Shown: positions 23,320 to 35,033 of the stretch, piece by piece
Numbering within the stretch: position 1 is the first letter of the stretch
How the letters are laid out: every line of letters begins with the position of its first letter
Assembly (NCBI GenBank): GCA_002633005.1
Contig: NMRA01001101.1
Coordinates: 1-54,852 of the forward strand
DNA length: 54,852 bases
Direction of reading: 5' to 3'
Source: Phoronis australis
Taxonomy: Eukaryota > Phoronida > Phoronidae
The notes under the pieces: model-generated
The model's database searches: none
The model's input: only the letters and a program-made list of their open reading frames with translations
What the model was told of the DNA's origin: nothing
Made by a program: the position numbers and the translations under genes

Positions 23320-23610
23320 TCCTAAACCCCTTGCAGGATGTTATTGAAATTTGGTGGGTATGTACCTATGGGGTTGGCGACAGCGGGCGACGAGTTTCGG
23401 ACCGACTCCAATACCGCTGTTTCCCCTGGTGGCATGTTTAGTTTTTACGTTTGCCTCTGTATCTTGAAAGGTCCTCAACCGATTTTCATGAAATTTGGCA
23501 CATAGGCATCTATTAATGAGGTGACACTATCCTTTCGTTTTCGGATGGATTCGAGTTAATTTGTGCCAGCTAATGGCCATTTTTACTGTTTTTGAGTCTG
23601 TTTTTGGCAT
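23320..23610 (+). repeat. Repeat related to the 28.0-31.2-kb tandem family (opposite orientation)
   Basis: The series CCTCTGTATCTTGAAAG, then CGATTTTCATGAAATTTGG, then TTTCGGATGGATTCGAG matches, in reverse complement, the units at 28000-28502 and 30688-31220 (for example ACCTCTGTATCTTCAAAGC there). It is an interspersed copy of the same repeat and has no coding capacity. Confidence 0.6.
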
Positions 23611-25039
23611 CTATCCCTCCATCAATCATTTCGTTGCTACGTTATTGTAAGCCTCATCGAGGCCGACAGCTTCTTATAGGCACAATTCTTAAAATAAAGA
23701 TTCAGTGTAGAACACTGTTCAGCATATTTAGCATTTTCTAGGGATGAAAACCCATAGTAATGCATTTGGGGTTCCTAATTAGTTTTCATGGAAATGTTTC
23801 TTCAACAATAGTCAGTTTTAGGGGTACTGCGTCACTGCCTCACCATCAACACTTCAGGTAGAAGTCTTCTAATCTGTGTAAGGGTCAAGCCGAAATCAGT
23901 TCCCTTATGTTATTCAAATAATAAAAAGTGCATGAGTTGAGTTCATGTCACCTTTAATCTGATATTATTATGAACTATCCCTTGCAGCCTTATGAAAGTG
24001 TCCATTTATTAAATAATCATAAAATTACCAAATACCGGTAAAGTCTTAAGCCAATTGTAAGATTTCGGGCTACGAGAATACAGAACATCAATGAAGCTGA
24101 CTAAAAACCAGAACCACATATTAGAACATGTTCTTGAAACTCAAGCATGCATTGTTTGAATTGTTGTTTATTGGCAATAAAACTAAATATACAATCACTA
24201 GCACTCTTGTGGTCAAATTGCAGCAAGATATCTTCTGTTACTGAGCTGAAACAATGAATCGTTTCCCATAATTCAACACTCCGACCTCACCAATCCCTAC
24301 TACCAATTTGCCCTGATGTCCAGTTACTGCTCGATATCTCAAAAACCCATGGCACAAATGTGTAGGTCATCACTAGGGCGATGCATGCTACTTTTCAATT
24401 TGCCTCGCACCCTGGGTCAGGGGCAGAACTTTTTAGTATTTCGGGGAGGTGTCTAGGGAACTCGTTGACAGATTTCAATGAAACTTAAGACGGAGTATGT
24501 GACAGCAATGCACTGGAGCCAGTCGACTTTGGGTGGATTTGGCCACTGCAGCATCCCATAACGGTGGCTGCTCTGTTTTTGGAGACGGCAGCAACCAGTC
24601 TTAAGCAAATTGCAGCAAGTGCTGTGCTGTCATCTCATTTCGTTTCTGCCTAAGTTTTTATCTCCCAGACTTAATGATGTTTGACGCCTGATCAATCTGA
24701 CTTACTCTGTCAGATCGCTACTCTCAGCTGTAGACTCCTGCATAATATAGACTTGTTTCAGAAGGTCTAATAAACTTGTTGTACTGTGTTCATAGGAATA
24801 ATTCTTGTTTCTCAAAGTCACTTCTTTCATCAGCGGGCAGTGATCAAGGCTCTCATCACTTGAAATTTTAAAACAACTGCTTGAGAGATGTCGTCTCGCT
24901 ATGGTTCAGTGTGGGCTTCCTTCATTTACAGAGGGTGACATGGCAATCGGCTTGTGATGTGTTGCAGAAAGTGAGTGAGTAAATTATAATAGTAAAAAAA
25001 TTCATTTTAAACACTGTAAGGTCCACAAGAGGAATTTAT
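23611..25039. other. Spacer, nothing recognised
   Basis: No frame or motif stands out. A stretch near 24330-24560 has the same general wording as the repeat at 23320 (TTTCAATGAAACTTAAG and similar) and may be a very old copy. Confidence 0.35.
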
Positions 25040-25495
25040 TTAAAATTTGTTCAATTTCTTAATAAGCTAAAATTTTTGATAAACTGTAGTCTTGTGTTAG
25101 TATCGTTTTTGTAGAGAACAGACGTGTGCGTGTGCATTCACCCGTGCGTGTAAAAATGTAGTTAAGTTGTCACATAGTACGTATAATTCATTTTTTTGAA
25201 TTTCTTATTAAACTAAAATTTCTGATAAACTTTAGTCTTGTGTTAGTATCGTTTTTGTAGAGAACAATCATGTGCGTGTGCATGTGCGCAATCACACGTG
25301 TGTGTAAAAATTAATGTACTTAAGTTGTCATATACGTATAATTTATTTTGTTGAATTTCTTACTAAACTAAAATTTCTGATCAACTTTAGTCTTGTGTTT
25401 GGTGTCGTTTTTGTAGAGAACAAATGTGTGCGTGTGCACATGCATGCGTGCATGTAAATATGTAGTTAAGTTATCACATACGTACGTATAATTGG
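25040..25495 (+). repeat. Tandem repeat, about 150-bp unit, three copies
   Basis: The unit runs from AATTTCTTA.TAA.CTAAAATTT through TAGTCTTGTGTT and GTCGTTTTTGTAGAGAACA to a GTGTGCGTGTGCA-rich tail and AGTTAAGTTGTCACATA. The landmark GTCTTGTG occurs at 25089, 25235 and 25390, giving periods of 146 and 155. The alternating GT/CA tails vary in length, so the difference in period lies mostly there. Confidence 0.8.
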
Positions 25496-25716
25496 TGGCA
25501 ACAAGGCATTATACTGATCTGATATCATCTTTGTACATCATTGCTTTTGATGTAGATTTCAGAATATGAAGCGGTTCATCCAATCGGAAGCTGGAGTGAC
25601 TTATAGCGACGTGTTGGTTGCAGTAAACCGATTAACTCCTTTTTAAGGCTATATAGGACCGTAGAAAAATGTTCATTGGCCCGGGTATCTCAGTCATTTG
25701 TGAATGAGTTACGGTG

Positions 25717-26280
25717 TTATATACAAAGTGAATGACGGACCAGCATGATCTCATATTGGGCGTTTTCAATAATCCCATGCATGGCAATTACTATAACGGA
25801 GGAGTTGCAACGCCGCCATATTGGAAATGGGTCAGAATGTTGCATTGTGGTTAAGCCGGTAAACAAGTACGTCGGCAAGCGTGGGGGCGAACCGGCCACA
25901 GGGAGGTTATACGTGTTGTGTGCCTGGCATGCTATAATACCAGTTAGCGAAATAAAAAATTTAGTTACTACCTGTTTCCCAAGGATCAAGAACTGCGTTA
26001 AACATGGGTCAGAGACATCGGTAGAGCTGGTAGCAAAGGCCGACTTCGTGAATTCTTTCCGACTTCGTAGCATAAAGTGTGCAGCGCTCATTTTGAGGGC
26101 GGCAAGAAAACGTATCTTAGAAACTGCCCAACAATATCTCCCTTCAAAGAAACAGTAACAAATACTCCACGGCGGTTGGTAGTGAAAAAAAAACTTGTTT
26201 TCGCTTGACCAGAACCAAGCCAACATGAGCAATTTTGAGGATAATGCCTCTGCACAATCACCTGTTCTGGGTCGACTCAC
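25717..26280. other. Open stretch on both strands, coding status unclear
   Basis: The minus strand is open for 187 codons over the whole span, and the plus strand is open for 137 codons within it (25745-26158). Neither protein contains a motif I recognise, and the overlap means at least one is chance. The plus-strand product ends in a basic stretch (RAARKRILETAQQYLPSKKQ). There is no supporting splice pattern or neighbour. I would not call it a gene without homology or transcript evidence. Confidence 0.2.
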
Positions 26281-26349
26281 TTAACGTATGCACACTATAT
26301 GCATTACGCGCTAAGATAAAGCGTGCAGATTATTATTATTTACTTTCTA

Positions 26350-27600
26350 CAAAATTGTGGTACATTGCTATCAAAATTCGTTGTTAAATTACGATCATTT
26401 TTCATAAAATTTTGTTGAAGTTCCAGGGCGAAATCTTGCCGACAAATGCGTAGCTGCTGGTCTCGCAATCGTCGATAGGGCTTGAATTCTTAAATAAGAA
26501 TACAGCTTTGACTCAACAAATTACCTGAAATCCTCCTCAAGTTTTCCAAATAGCGTCTCTAAGATTTTTAAGTTCTTGTGAAGTCTGGATTAACTGCAGA
26601 TTAAGTCCAAATCTACGCTAGATTGTAGCACGCAACCCGAGAAAAATCTCTGTGGGAACACATGTTGTTGTCACGTGACGTTTGTTTTGAAGTTTGTATG
26701 CGTGTGTGTGAGAGTAAGCGTGCGTGTGCTTGTCAGAGTTCATTTGCCAGAGTAATGTAATGATCTAGGTGTGCATTGTATCCAAAAAAAAAAAAAAAGT
26801 CAAGCAGTCAAGCAGAGCGTGTTTTAATATTTACGGCTTAGCACTTGCTGGCCTCATCTGCTAAAAACGTTCGAGAATTTTTTCGGTAAGACCGACATGT
26901 CACTCATTGAGTCGCCGGGTGAGTGGATGCGTGACCGTAGTGTAACAGCTATTTCCCGGAAGATTTGGGGTGTAAGGGTGCGAAGTGGGTCATTTTGACC
27001 TTAAAAACACCAATTATGATTAGTTAAATAATTTCTCTTAAAAATAATGCAGAAGCTTTTTACGGTATTGGAAACTTTCGGAAATTAGTGCCAATATTTA
27101 TTTGCCGATGCTATGTTACCCGATTAATCTTCGATGACAGTCGGTACATTATGCAGCGCGCGCTTCTTGGTCGCGTGCTAACACTGGTCGAGTTTTTTTT
27201 TTTAGTCTTCGATTCACGGTTTTCACATGCACAAAGAAGTTTGAGGCCGGAGAAGATCTGTACTGGAAAGAAACAATGCAATCCCGCTCTTTGACAAGTA
27301 CGCTGTGTCTGTTTTCAAAGTCCAGACCCGCGTAGTGGGGCACATCCCTCGCAAGAGCAGCAAAACTTCTGCGTTCTTTTTGAATCGCGGCGTAAGTTTG
27401 AAGTGTATACGGACATAACGGTGAGGCTCGTGGTCCGTTACAAATTCAGGCTGTCGGATCTTTCAATTGATAAATTGGAGACGTTAGAACTGTAGGTAAG
27501 GGCATTTTTCGCATGTAGTTCATGGGCTGGGCGCTTACTTTAGCAAAGTCTGAAAACGCGTTGGGGCACTTGTTGAGCCATGGGCGCTAATTAGGGCGAA
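26350..27600 (+). repeat. Dispersed repeat, copy 2
   Basis: This is the second copy of the repeat at 17030-17960, in the same orientation and longer by several insertions (for example the extra sequence near 26700-27150, including an A-run at 26786). Landmarks such as TTGTTGTCACGTGACGTTTG and GCGCGCTTCTTGG are preserved. The outer inverted block that encloses copy 1 (16435 and 18606) is absent here, so that block is separate from this repeat. Confidence 0.6.
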
Positions 27601-28502
27601 TAGCGGCAGAATTACATACAGCAGCGTAGTTTAATGCACACAAATTACACGTCGTGCAAACCAGTCCGTCATCCCGTTTACCATCAACAATCCCAGTAGC
27701 CTTTGCGCACCCTAATTTCCGGACATGCGCAATCGTTAAATCGATTCGGTTGCAACTCCGCTATTGTTCACATGGTATACTATCCTACGGGCCGTCATTC
27801 ATTTCCTCAATGACATTAAGGCCTTCGTGGCCAACTGATCGCAGTATAAAATTCTGATGGTGGTTTGAGCTTATTGTCTGAGTCACTATCTAACCCATCG
27901 TATTCATTGTAATCTATCATGTCAAGGTATGCTAAGTTTAGTGTATGATGCATTTCCACACAACACTTCAAAAAACCGCAAAATACTTCGAATCCATCCC
28001 AAAGCGGAAACTTGTCATTGTTTATTTAATAGAAAGCTATTTACCAAATCCAATAAAATCCGTCGAGGAACTTAAAAGTAAAAGGGGAAAACAAAAAAAT
28101 GAAATTGCCACCAGGGGGCACAGATTCATTGGAAAGTCGTCGTCGTCCGCTGTCAACTTCACATAAATACACTTACTAAAATTAATCAAGATCCTGCAGT
28201 GGGCTTAGGAGATACATCTATGGGCGCAAAAGCAAAACTGCCACTAGGAGGTGCCACAGTAGTCGATGTCGTTAGAAAATCATCATTAACCGTCGTCTTC
28301 ACACTAAAAACATATAAGCTAATTTTCAAAATTATGCTTAGAGTGGTTTGGTTGGCAGAGGGGCAGACGTCAAAAACAGACTAGGAAACAATAAAAATGA
28401 CCCTTAAATGGCGTAAAATATGTCAACTCATCAAAAAAACGCCGTTTCTGTAATAGAAAGCTGTTTACCAAATTTCAGAAATATCCATCAGGGAACTTCA
28501 GA

Positions 28503-30687
28503 CCCAGTAAACATGCAGGTACTGGGCCAATACTGGCCCTGAAATGTCTTCTGTATTGGCCCAATGATGTAGGACAGTACTGGCCCAATAACATTCTGCA
28601 CACCTTCCCCGTATTGGCCCCGATACAAGATTGCGGTATCGAGCCAGTAAAGGACCAGTACCACGCCATTACTGGGCCAGTACACCAATAACCGGTTTCG
28701 ACCCTGTAAAGGGCCAGTATTGACAGATTGTGTTGGCCCAGTACAGGGCCATTGATGGGCTCCTATTAAGCCAGTACACTAGCTGTGACTTACAAGAAGA
28801 AAAGACTCTTGTTCTTTAATACTTTTATTACTATGAAACTGCTCAGGTAAAATACTTACAAAAAATTATGAATTATACAAATAACAACTAAGAAACTAAT
28901 TATTTTTAACAAAACTGTCTNCCCACAGCACAGTTTCGGAGGTCGAATTCAAACTTAAGAAAAGCAACTTTGCATGGGAGAAACTGGCTACAGAAGCAAA
29001 TTTTCAAGTTCACTTCATCCCTAGATCAGCTATGTAAACTCTGAACTTAACTAATTTTATGGAGAAATCCTTAAAAAGAGTTACGCAAATAAGCAAAAAA
29101 TTCAATCAAAGAGGAACTTGCCCCCCCGCAATGTTCTCAATTTTCTATACTACCAGGTGTTTCATGAAAACTGATGTTCAAGAGCTACTTTCAATTGCTT
29201 AGCCAGAATCATCCTTTGTTATCATACTTTAAAAAAGTCAAATAGCGTCATGCTGGCGTGAAACTGGCAAATATCAACCAGACACTTGAGTTTATCTGTT
29301 CCTCGATCACCAATGAGGTCACTCACTGGGCTACATATTAAAACGTAAAGGTTGGACTTTAAAAATTGGTTTGCTCAGTATTTTCTACTCAAATGTGCAT
29401 GGAACTAAACGAAATCAACAACAAACAATTTTTTGAATACCTTCTTTCACTTTATCATATTAAAACTGCCTTCGAGAGGCGATTTACAAACAAAAATGTT
29501 ACGGCCCATCAAGGTTATTTTTTGACGTTCATGGCAGATCACTGTCGTACAAATCCGGATTTTTCATAAACATTGCGAAGCAATTCCGAAGCTCTTGTTT
29601 TAGTCCGCCCACGAATGCTAGTTGAGTGTCGCTTACATAATTTAATTTCGCTTTGAATGTATTTAAACTCTGGGTTTATAAAATGACCTTGTTTAAAACC
29701 AAAAAATCCCTAACTCAGTATGTTACCACGTCTGCCAGACACAACATTTTGAAAAAGACATACTTTTTATCATCAGGGGCACCCAAAGGACACTGGTTCA
29801 AATGTGGTCAGGAATACCTGAGGAGGTTGTCGATGTGTTTAATTCCTTCCAACTCGAACATATACTCCCGTTATAAAACTTTTTCTTCGAGCACGATTTT
29901 GGGAACTGAAATAGGAACTGCTCGAAGAAAAAGTTTCATAACGGGAGTATTTGTTCGAGTTGGAAGGAATTAAACACTTCGACAACCTCCTCAGGTATTC
30001 CTCTATGCGCAAAAGGTATTTATAACAACGTGACTTTAATGGTTTAGTCGGTGCGAGGCATAATTCGCCGAAAAGCTTCCGGCGTACAGAGCGCCTATAG
30101 CCTCTGGTTCGGGCCAACAGAGGCGATGGTCATTGCCTCTAAGAACGTCTGTGGTAGTAAATCATGTTTTGTATACTCTTACAGACACTGGCATGGCATG
30201 CAAAGTGAACAAATATGAAACTTACCAGAAATCTGAAGTTCACTGTGAAAATCCTTCACTATTCTGTTACACACGTTGGTTTCAAACTCTAAACAACTCA
30301 AGTGTTCTTCAACGGAAATTTCAAAATGCCGGTTTTTCATGAAGGTCATCTGGTGGAAAGTTTTCTTTAAAAAATAAAATTACACTGTAATACAGCTGCC
30401 GGTAATTAATTTTTATGAAAATTGAAAAGTTTTATTGTCACACATCTGATTTAAAAAAAATCAAAAGTTTTATCCTTCCTGTGGGCAAGCCTCAAACTGC
30501 CCTCTTGTGTTCAAGTCTGTGTTTACCGGTCCAATACCGGCGAGCCGCTAAGGGAAAGTTCACTGGGTTAGTGTCGTGGGGACGGTACTGGGCCATTCGT
30601 GGCCCAGAAACGTAAACCGGTATACGGTACAAGCGTTATCAAGCAACAGAAATCCAGTACTGGGCCAATACTGTCATGTTTACTGGG
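28503..30687. mobile_element. 2.2-kb TIR element with CCCAGTAAACATG ends and TACTGGGCCA subterminal motifs
   Basis: The left end reads CCCAGTAAACATG and the right end its complement CATGTTTACTGGG; the match continues less perfectly into TACTGGGCCAATACTGG. The left 290 bases and the right 110 bases hold many copies of TACTGGCCCAATA-like motifs in both orientations, which looks like a cluster of binding sites. The flanks carry AGA on both sides (28500-28502 and 30688-30690). Removing the element plus one AGA gives a stretch that aligns without gaps to the uninterrupted neighbouring unit near 28065. A single N lies at 28921. No transposase frame is seen. Confidence 0.65.
29811..30001. repeat. 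Near-perfect foldback hairpin, 83-bp arms
   Basis: Bases 29811-29893 are the reverse complement of 29919-30001 with only three mismatches, separated by a 25-base loop. Transcripts of either strand would fold into a long hairpin. The open frames seen on both strands here are mirror images produced by the palindrome and not genes. It lies inside the TIR element 28503-30687. Confidence 0.9.
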
Positions 30688-31302
30688 AGAGAAACAGGGG
30701 AAAACGGAAAAAATGAAATTGCCACTAGGGGGCACATCGTTTGTTGGATCCGTCTGAAAGTCGTCGTCGTCCGCTGTCAACTTCATATAAATACACTTGC
30801 TAAATTTAATATAGATCTTGCAATGGGTTTAGTAGAAACAGTCATGGGCGCTACAAAAAAATCTGCCACTAGGAGGAGCCAAAGTAGTCAAAGTCATCGG
30901 AAGGCTATTATCAACCGTTCTCTTCACTCTGAAAGCGTATATTTCAATTTTCATAATCATTCTATGGACAGTTTGTTTGATAGAGGGGCAGACTCGAAAA
31001 CAGTAAAAATGGCCACTGGGTGGAACAAAATATCTCAAATACATCCGAAAATGGGAGGATAACGCCATCTCCCTAATAGATGGTTATGTGCCAAATTTCA
31101 TCAAAATCCGTTGAGACTGAGCTTTGAAGATACAGAGGTAAATGTATAAAACTAGGATTGCCACTAGGGTGCACACCAGTTGTTGGATCCATCCGAAATA
31201 TGTCGTCACCTGTTACATGTGCTCATAAAAACCCGTGTTCCATTCAGAAACTGATGAGGTACACAGGCTGAATACGGCTGACCGACAAGTCAGAGATGAC
31301 TG

Positions 31303-31670
31303 CATGACAAATTAACCCCCAACAAATCAGTAGATCCCACAGACTCGGGCCCAAACTACGTAGACATGGAGCTAGAGATTCGCGAAAAGATCGCCCTATC
31401 ATCTGTAAGTTTGTGTCATATAATACCAGAGCTGCTTTCCTTCACAATAGAAGTCTACTCCGCAAACTGAACTTACCATCCCCGATCTACATCAATGAAA
31501 ATCTCACGAAACAACGGTCCCTTCTCTACGCCCGCTGTCGCCGCCTTATACAATCAAAGACCATCGCTAAAACGTGGACGCATGACGGTAACGTAACAAT
31601 ACAGCTGCATGATAACAGGATAAAGCAGGTTTCCTCAGAAAGTCACCTTCTAGTGTTCGGAAAACTGTGA
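31303..31670 (+). pseudogene. LINE ORF1 protein, C-terminal part
   Basis: The frame reads ISRSHRLGPK, then DRPIICKFVSYNTR, then IYINENLTKQRSLLYARCRR and KTWTHDGNV up to the stop at 31668-31670. This series (IDRSHRLG, RPIIVKFVSY, IYINE.LT..R..L...R, TWT.DG.V) is typical of the RNA-binding and C-terminal region of LINE ORF1 proteins in the CR1/L2 and L1 groups, which coat the element RNA and act as chaperones. The N-terminal part is missing or unreadable, with a stop just upstream at about 31300. Confidence 0.75.
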
Positions 31671-32748
31671 AGTTTAAATTGTATCCTGCTCTCTCGTCTT
31701 ATTGTAGTTCATATCCAATTACTCACTGGTGACATCCCTTACTTTGTTTGCGTTCACTCACCCCACCCCCCATGTCTTGACAGGATCAGGTAATTGTCCT
31801 GTCCACTGATACTTATTCAGTTTTCTCCCTTATGTAATACCAGATCACGCTCAAGTTACCTCTCTGTCAGTGGCGGTGCACTCTATACAGGTCCGTAGCG
31901 ATCACAACACCTTATACTGACCACAGGCAATGTTAATGCATCGAATTCTTAATCTGCATGTTTGGAGCATGGGTTTTGTTGCTTATTGCCTCTTACAGTT
32001 TCCAAGTTGCACCCTTACCAAAAATGTAGTATAGTATCTTTGCAACTGCCTACAGTATGCATTAAGGTGGTATTTTTGGTTGTCGTTAAAACATGTTTCC
32101 CACATTTTTATTGAATGTGTGACGGAATTCTACATTGCATGATATTCACATAAGACAATGATTCTTGTATGTGAGCTCGGGCCTTAGTGGCTGTCCCTTA
32201 TATAATTATTATTTCTTTCTGACTTTTGTGTTTCTCAGAACGTTAATTTTGTGGACAACTCCATAACAATTTGTCTGTCAGGATAAAGTTACACGTCACT
32301 GATTTTGTGTGGCATTTCTGTTCGATCATGTTATTGACACCTCTCACTATAATATTGATTTTAATTTCTAGGCACTTGTTCTGTTCTCTGTCAGTCAGGT
32401 GCAGAATCTACAACTACTACATGTGATTTTTGTTGTGGGTTCCAGAATGATTCCCCATATCATTAATTAGTTATCACTGTTTTAGCTTGCCCCTGAAAAA
32501 GTCACGTTGAGCACTGTCTGTCACCATAATTTAGTTTATAATGAGATTCAAGATGAAATAATCCCTGTGAAAACTGGTGTTTCAATCTGTGAGAAAGTTT
32601 GCTTCAATTCAGAAGACACCACCGAACACATGAGCTGATCAGTCATTAATGGGTGGCCTATAGTGGTAAGAACTCATAGCCTTTTATCAATTCTAAAACG
32701 TGTTACAATTAAGTTATCCATAGTGAGAGATCTTCAATACATCTTTTC
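31671..32748. other. Spacer between LINE ORF1 and ORF2
   Basis: About 1.1 kb rich in T and C with no long frame. It is assigned to the LINE because it lies between its two coding regions. It is long for such a spacer, so part may be decayed ORF2 start or a small insertion that was not recognised. Confidence 0.5.
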
Positions 32749-33564
32749 GTGTGTTCTTCAGAGTGTTCAAACTCTTATTTTTCACCTTCTTTTGTCCGTT
32801 ACTATTTGGTCATATTTCCTCTGTACATATCTTTAGGTCAACCATTATCTATGTGTTTTGTATTCACTTCCAACAGAACTAACTGGTTTCCCAAGATTGA
32901 ATTTATATGTTGTGCTTTTCAACTAAGTTGCTATTTATGTACCTGTAAGCGAGCCTATGATATAATTTTGTTTTTTAAAAATGACTCCCCTAATTGTCCA
33001 GACTACCTTATTCATTTAACAACCCTTGAATTTTCAACAAGCATTGGTGTATTAATTGTTAAATACGGCTATCCTTTGAGGGCCTGGAGTAGTGTGAGTT
33101 TCTCTGGTCTTACAATGTTTTCCCCCTCACGGTCAAAGTTCAATTCCTCTCACCGGCATCGAATGAGATATCATGCTATGCGGGTTCAGCTTACTGATGT
33201 GTCTTACTATTGTTTACATAACACCTGTATGGATTACGGAATCGTCATTGGCATGTGCCTCCTTTTAGCTGGCGATGCTGAACAAAATCCTGGGCCTGAA
33301 GACAATACTACCTTTAAAATCTTATTTTCAAATATTAACAGCATTAAATCCAACAATTTCTCCAGATTCCAACTTTTAAAAAACTTTGTTCTGTCTTACG
33401 ATTATATGATTGTCGCTCTTTGTGAAACTTGTAATGTTACCAAAGACGACCTTGATAATGAACTAATTATTCCTGGTTACAGTGTAGCGTATCACAGAAA
33501 CAGTGGCCGTGGTATCATCTTATTCACTAAAACACACTCTCATTTAAATTATGTCCTATCTTAA
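32749..33564 (+). pseudogene. LINE ORF2 start: 2A-like peptide and beginning of the AP endonuclease
   Basis: The frame of 271 codons opens with a cysteine- and serine-rich stretch without recognised domains. It then has LLLAGDAEQNPGP at 33259-33297, and next the start of an apurinic-type endonuclease: ILFSNINSIKSN, MIVALCET (carrying the metal-binding glutamate) and GYSVAYHRNSGRGIILFTK. DxExNPGP is the signature of 2A-like peptides, which make ribosomes skip the bond before the last proline; they are known in the same place in LINEs of sea urchin and other invertebrates. The frame then stops, and the endonuclease resumes in another frame near 33612, so a frameshift disables the copy. Confidence 0.8.
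33271..33297 (+). other. 2A-like ribosome-skipping motif (GDAEQNPGP)
   Basis: The codons GGC GAT GCT GAA CAA AAT CCT GGG CCT encode GDAEQNPGP, matching DxExNPGP with alanine where valine or isoleucine is usual. It is preceded by the hydrophobic MCLLLA, as in known 2A regions. If translated, separation would fall between the glycine and the last proline, freeing the N-terminal 182 residues from the endonuclease-RT. Confidence 0.8.
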
Positions 33565-33611
33565 CTTGTCCTCAGTTATGCAATTTCGATCACAGAAAAA
33601 TTTACGCTGGG

Positions 33612-35033
33612 TTGTTTTATCGCTCACCTTCTCAATCTCCTACTGAAAGAAAACTCTACTCCAAAGCCCTAGCCGATCAGTTAGCGGAACTTAACCGCAA
33701 TAGCGTTAGTATAATCATAAATGGTGATTTCAATGCCCGAAACTCTACATGGTACAATGATGATCATGACAATACGGCCGGACTACAATTGTTTGATATT
33801 TTATTGTCTAATGACTGCATACAACTAATTAATGAGCCAACCCGTATCACCGACGTTTCTCATTCATGTATTGACCTGTGTATAACAAACAATTTGAGTA
33901 TCATTGACTCATGTTCTGTACTACCTCCTGTTGGCAATTCTGATCACCACACTATCGAAACCACTCTAACACTTAAAAAACCGGTTAAAGAGCAACACAC
34001 CACTCGAACCAACTGGAAATATGATCAGGTCGACACCGATAAACTGCGTCAGGATATCACCAACACTGACTGGGATTCCATATTGAACACTGGCGACATT
34101 GATGACACTGTTTCACTCTTCACTAGTACTCTCTATGAAATCTTAAAAAACAACATCCCATCAACTGAAAAGATAATTAAACACAACAGCAAACCGTGGT
34201 TCAACAGTAATGTTAAACGGGCAATCCGCACAAGAAACAGACTTTACAGCTCTTTCAGAAGATCTAACAACACTATAATCTACAACAGATACAAGGAGCA
34301 GTTACGTCTGGTTGAAACTTTAGTAAATCAAGCCAAAGCTGATCACCGACACAAGCATTTTCAACAAATTAACAGCGCAAGCAAGAATTCCAAAGAATAC
34401 TGGAACATCATCAATAAAATACGCGGCAGTCAACAGCAATCCTCCTATCCTGTCATCAAGTATAATGGTAACCTAGCCTCACGTAGTAGTGACAAGTGTG
34501 ATTTGTTTCTCAAATTTTTCACGAACAAAAGCCACCTTACACCAACTGAAGTAAGTAACTTTCCCTTTCTTCGTGAACGTTGTCTCAATCAACTGTCTGA
34601 CATCCCGGCTAATCAAACTGATGTCCGGAAGTATCTCAATGAAATGGACCCCAATAAGAATGATGGCACAGCTTTAATAAACAGCAAGATGATCAACGAA
34701 ATTACCATGCCCCTGACCAATCTGTTTAACAAACTTCTTCAGCTAGGCATTTATCCGTCTTCTTGGAAACATGGAATTATGGTCCCTATACACATAAAAG
34801 GCTCCAAAACTGAAATTTCAAGTTATCGCCCAATAACATTACTTAACACCCTGTCCAAAATCTTTGAGAAGATCATTGATCAAAGTATTCTTACATTTCT
34901 CAAACAAAGCTTGATTTATCACCGTCAATTTGGTTTTTTTGCGTGGGAACAGCACTTGGCACAGCTTGTTGAAATAGTACATGAGATTCATTTACATTTT
35001 GAGAAGGGCGAGAGTGTCAGGTCCATTTTTTAG
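33612..35033 (+). pseudogene. LINE ORF2: end of AP endonuclease and first half of reverse transcriptase
   Basis: This 473-codon frame resumes the endonuclease (FYRSPSQSPT, INGDFNARNSTW with the catalytic aspartate and asparagine, and VGNSDHHTIE with the terminal SDH). It passes through a linker rich in basic and aromatic residues (KPWFNSNVKRAIRTRNRLY) into the reverse transcriptase start (GIMVPIHIKGSKTEISSYRP, then ITLLNTLSKIFEKIID and YHRQFGFFAW). The last block should be followed by the first catalytic aspartate; it appears after the stop in another frame (IASAFDCVPHDLL near 35033-35065), so a frameshift lies near 35030. Confidence 0.85.

Larger units (their letters stand above)
28000..31220 (-). 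repeat. Tandem repeat of about 420-450-bp unit, split by a TIR element
   Basis: The landmark GAAATTGCCAC.AGGGGGCAC occurs at 28097 and 30702, with a variant (GATTGCCACTAGGGTGCAC) at 31152. Between them runs the same series (GTCGTCGTCCGCTGTCAACTT, ATAAATACACTT, GCCACTAGGAGG, GAGGGGCAGAC). Taking out the element at 28503-30687 gives units of about 420 and 450 bases. The strand follows the CCTCTGTATCTT reading of the copy at 23320. There is no coding capacity conserved between units. Confidence 0.7.

Noticed and set aside
28921-28921. Single N as a further duplicated contig join
   Set aside because: No repeated sequence was found on the two sides, so it may be only an uncalled base.
29653-30117. 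Similar proteins on opposite strands across 29.65-30.12 kb
   Set aside because: They are mirror images generated by the 83-bp foldback, not two genes.
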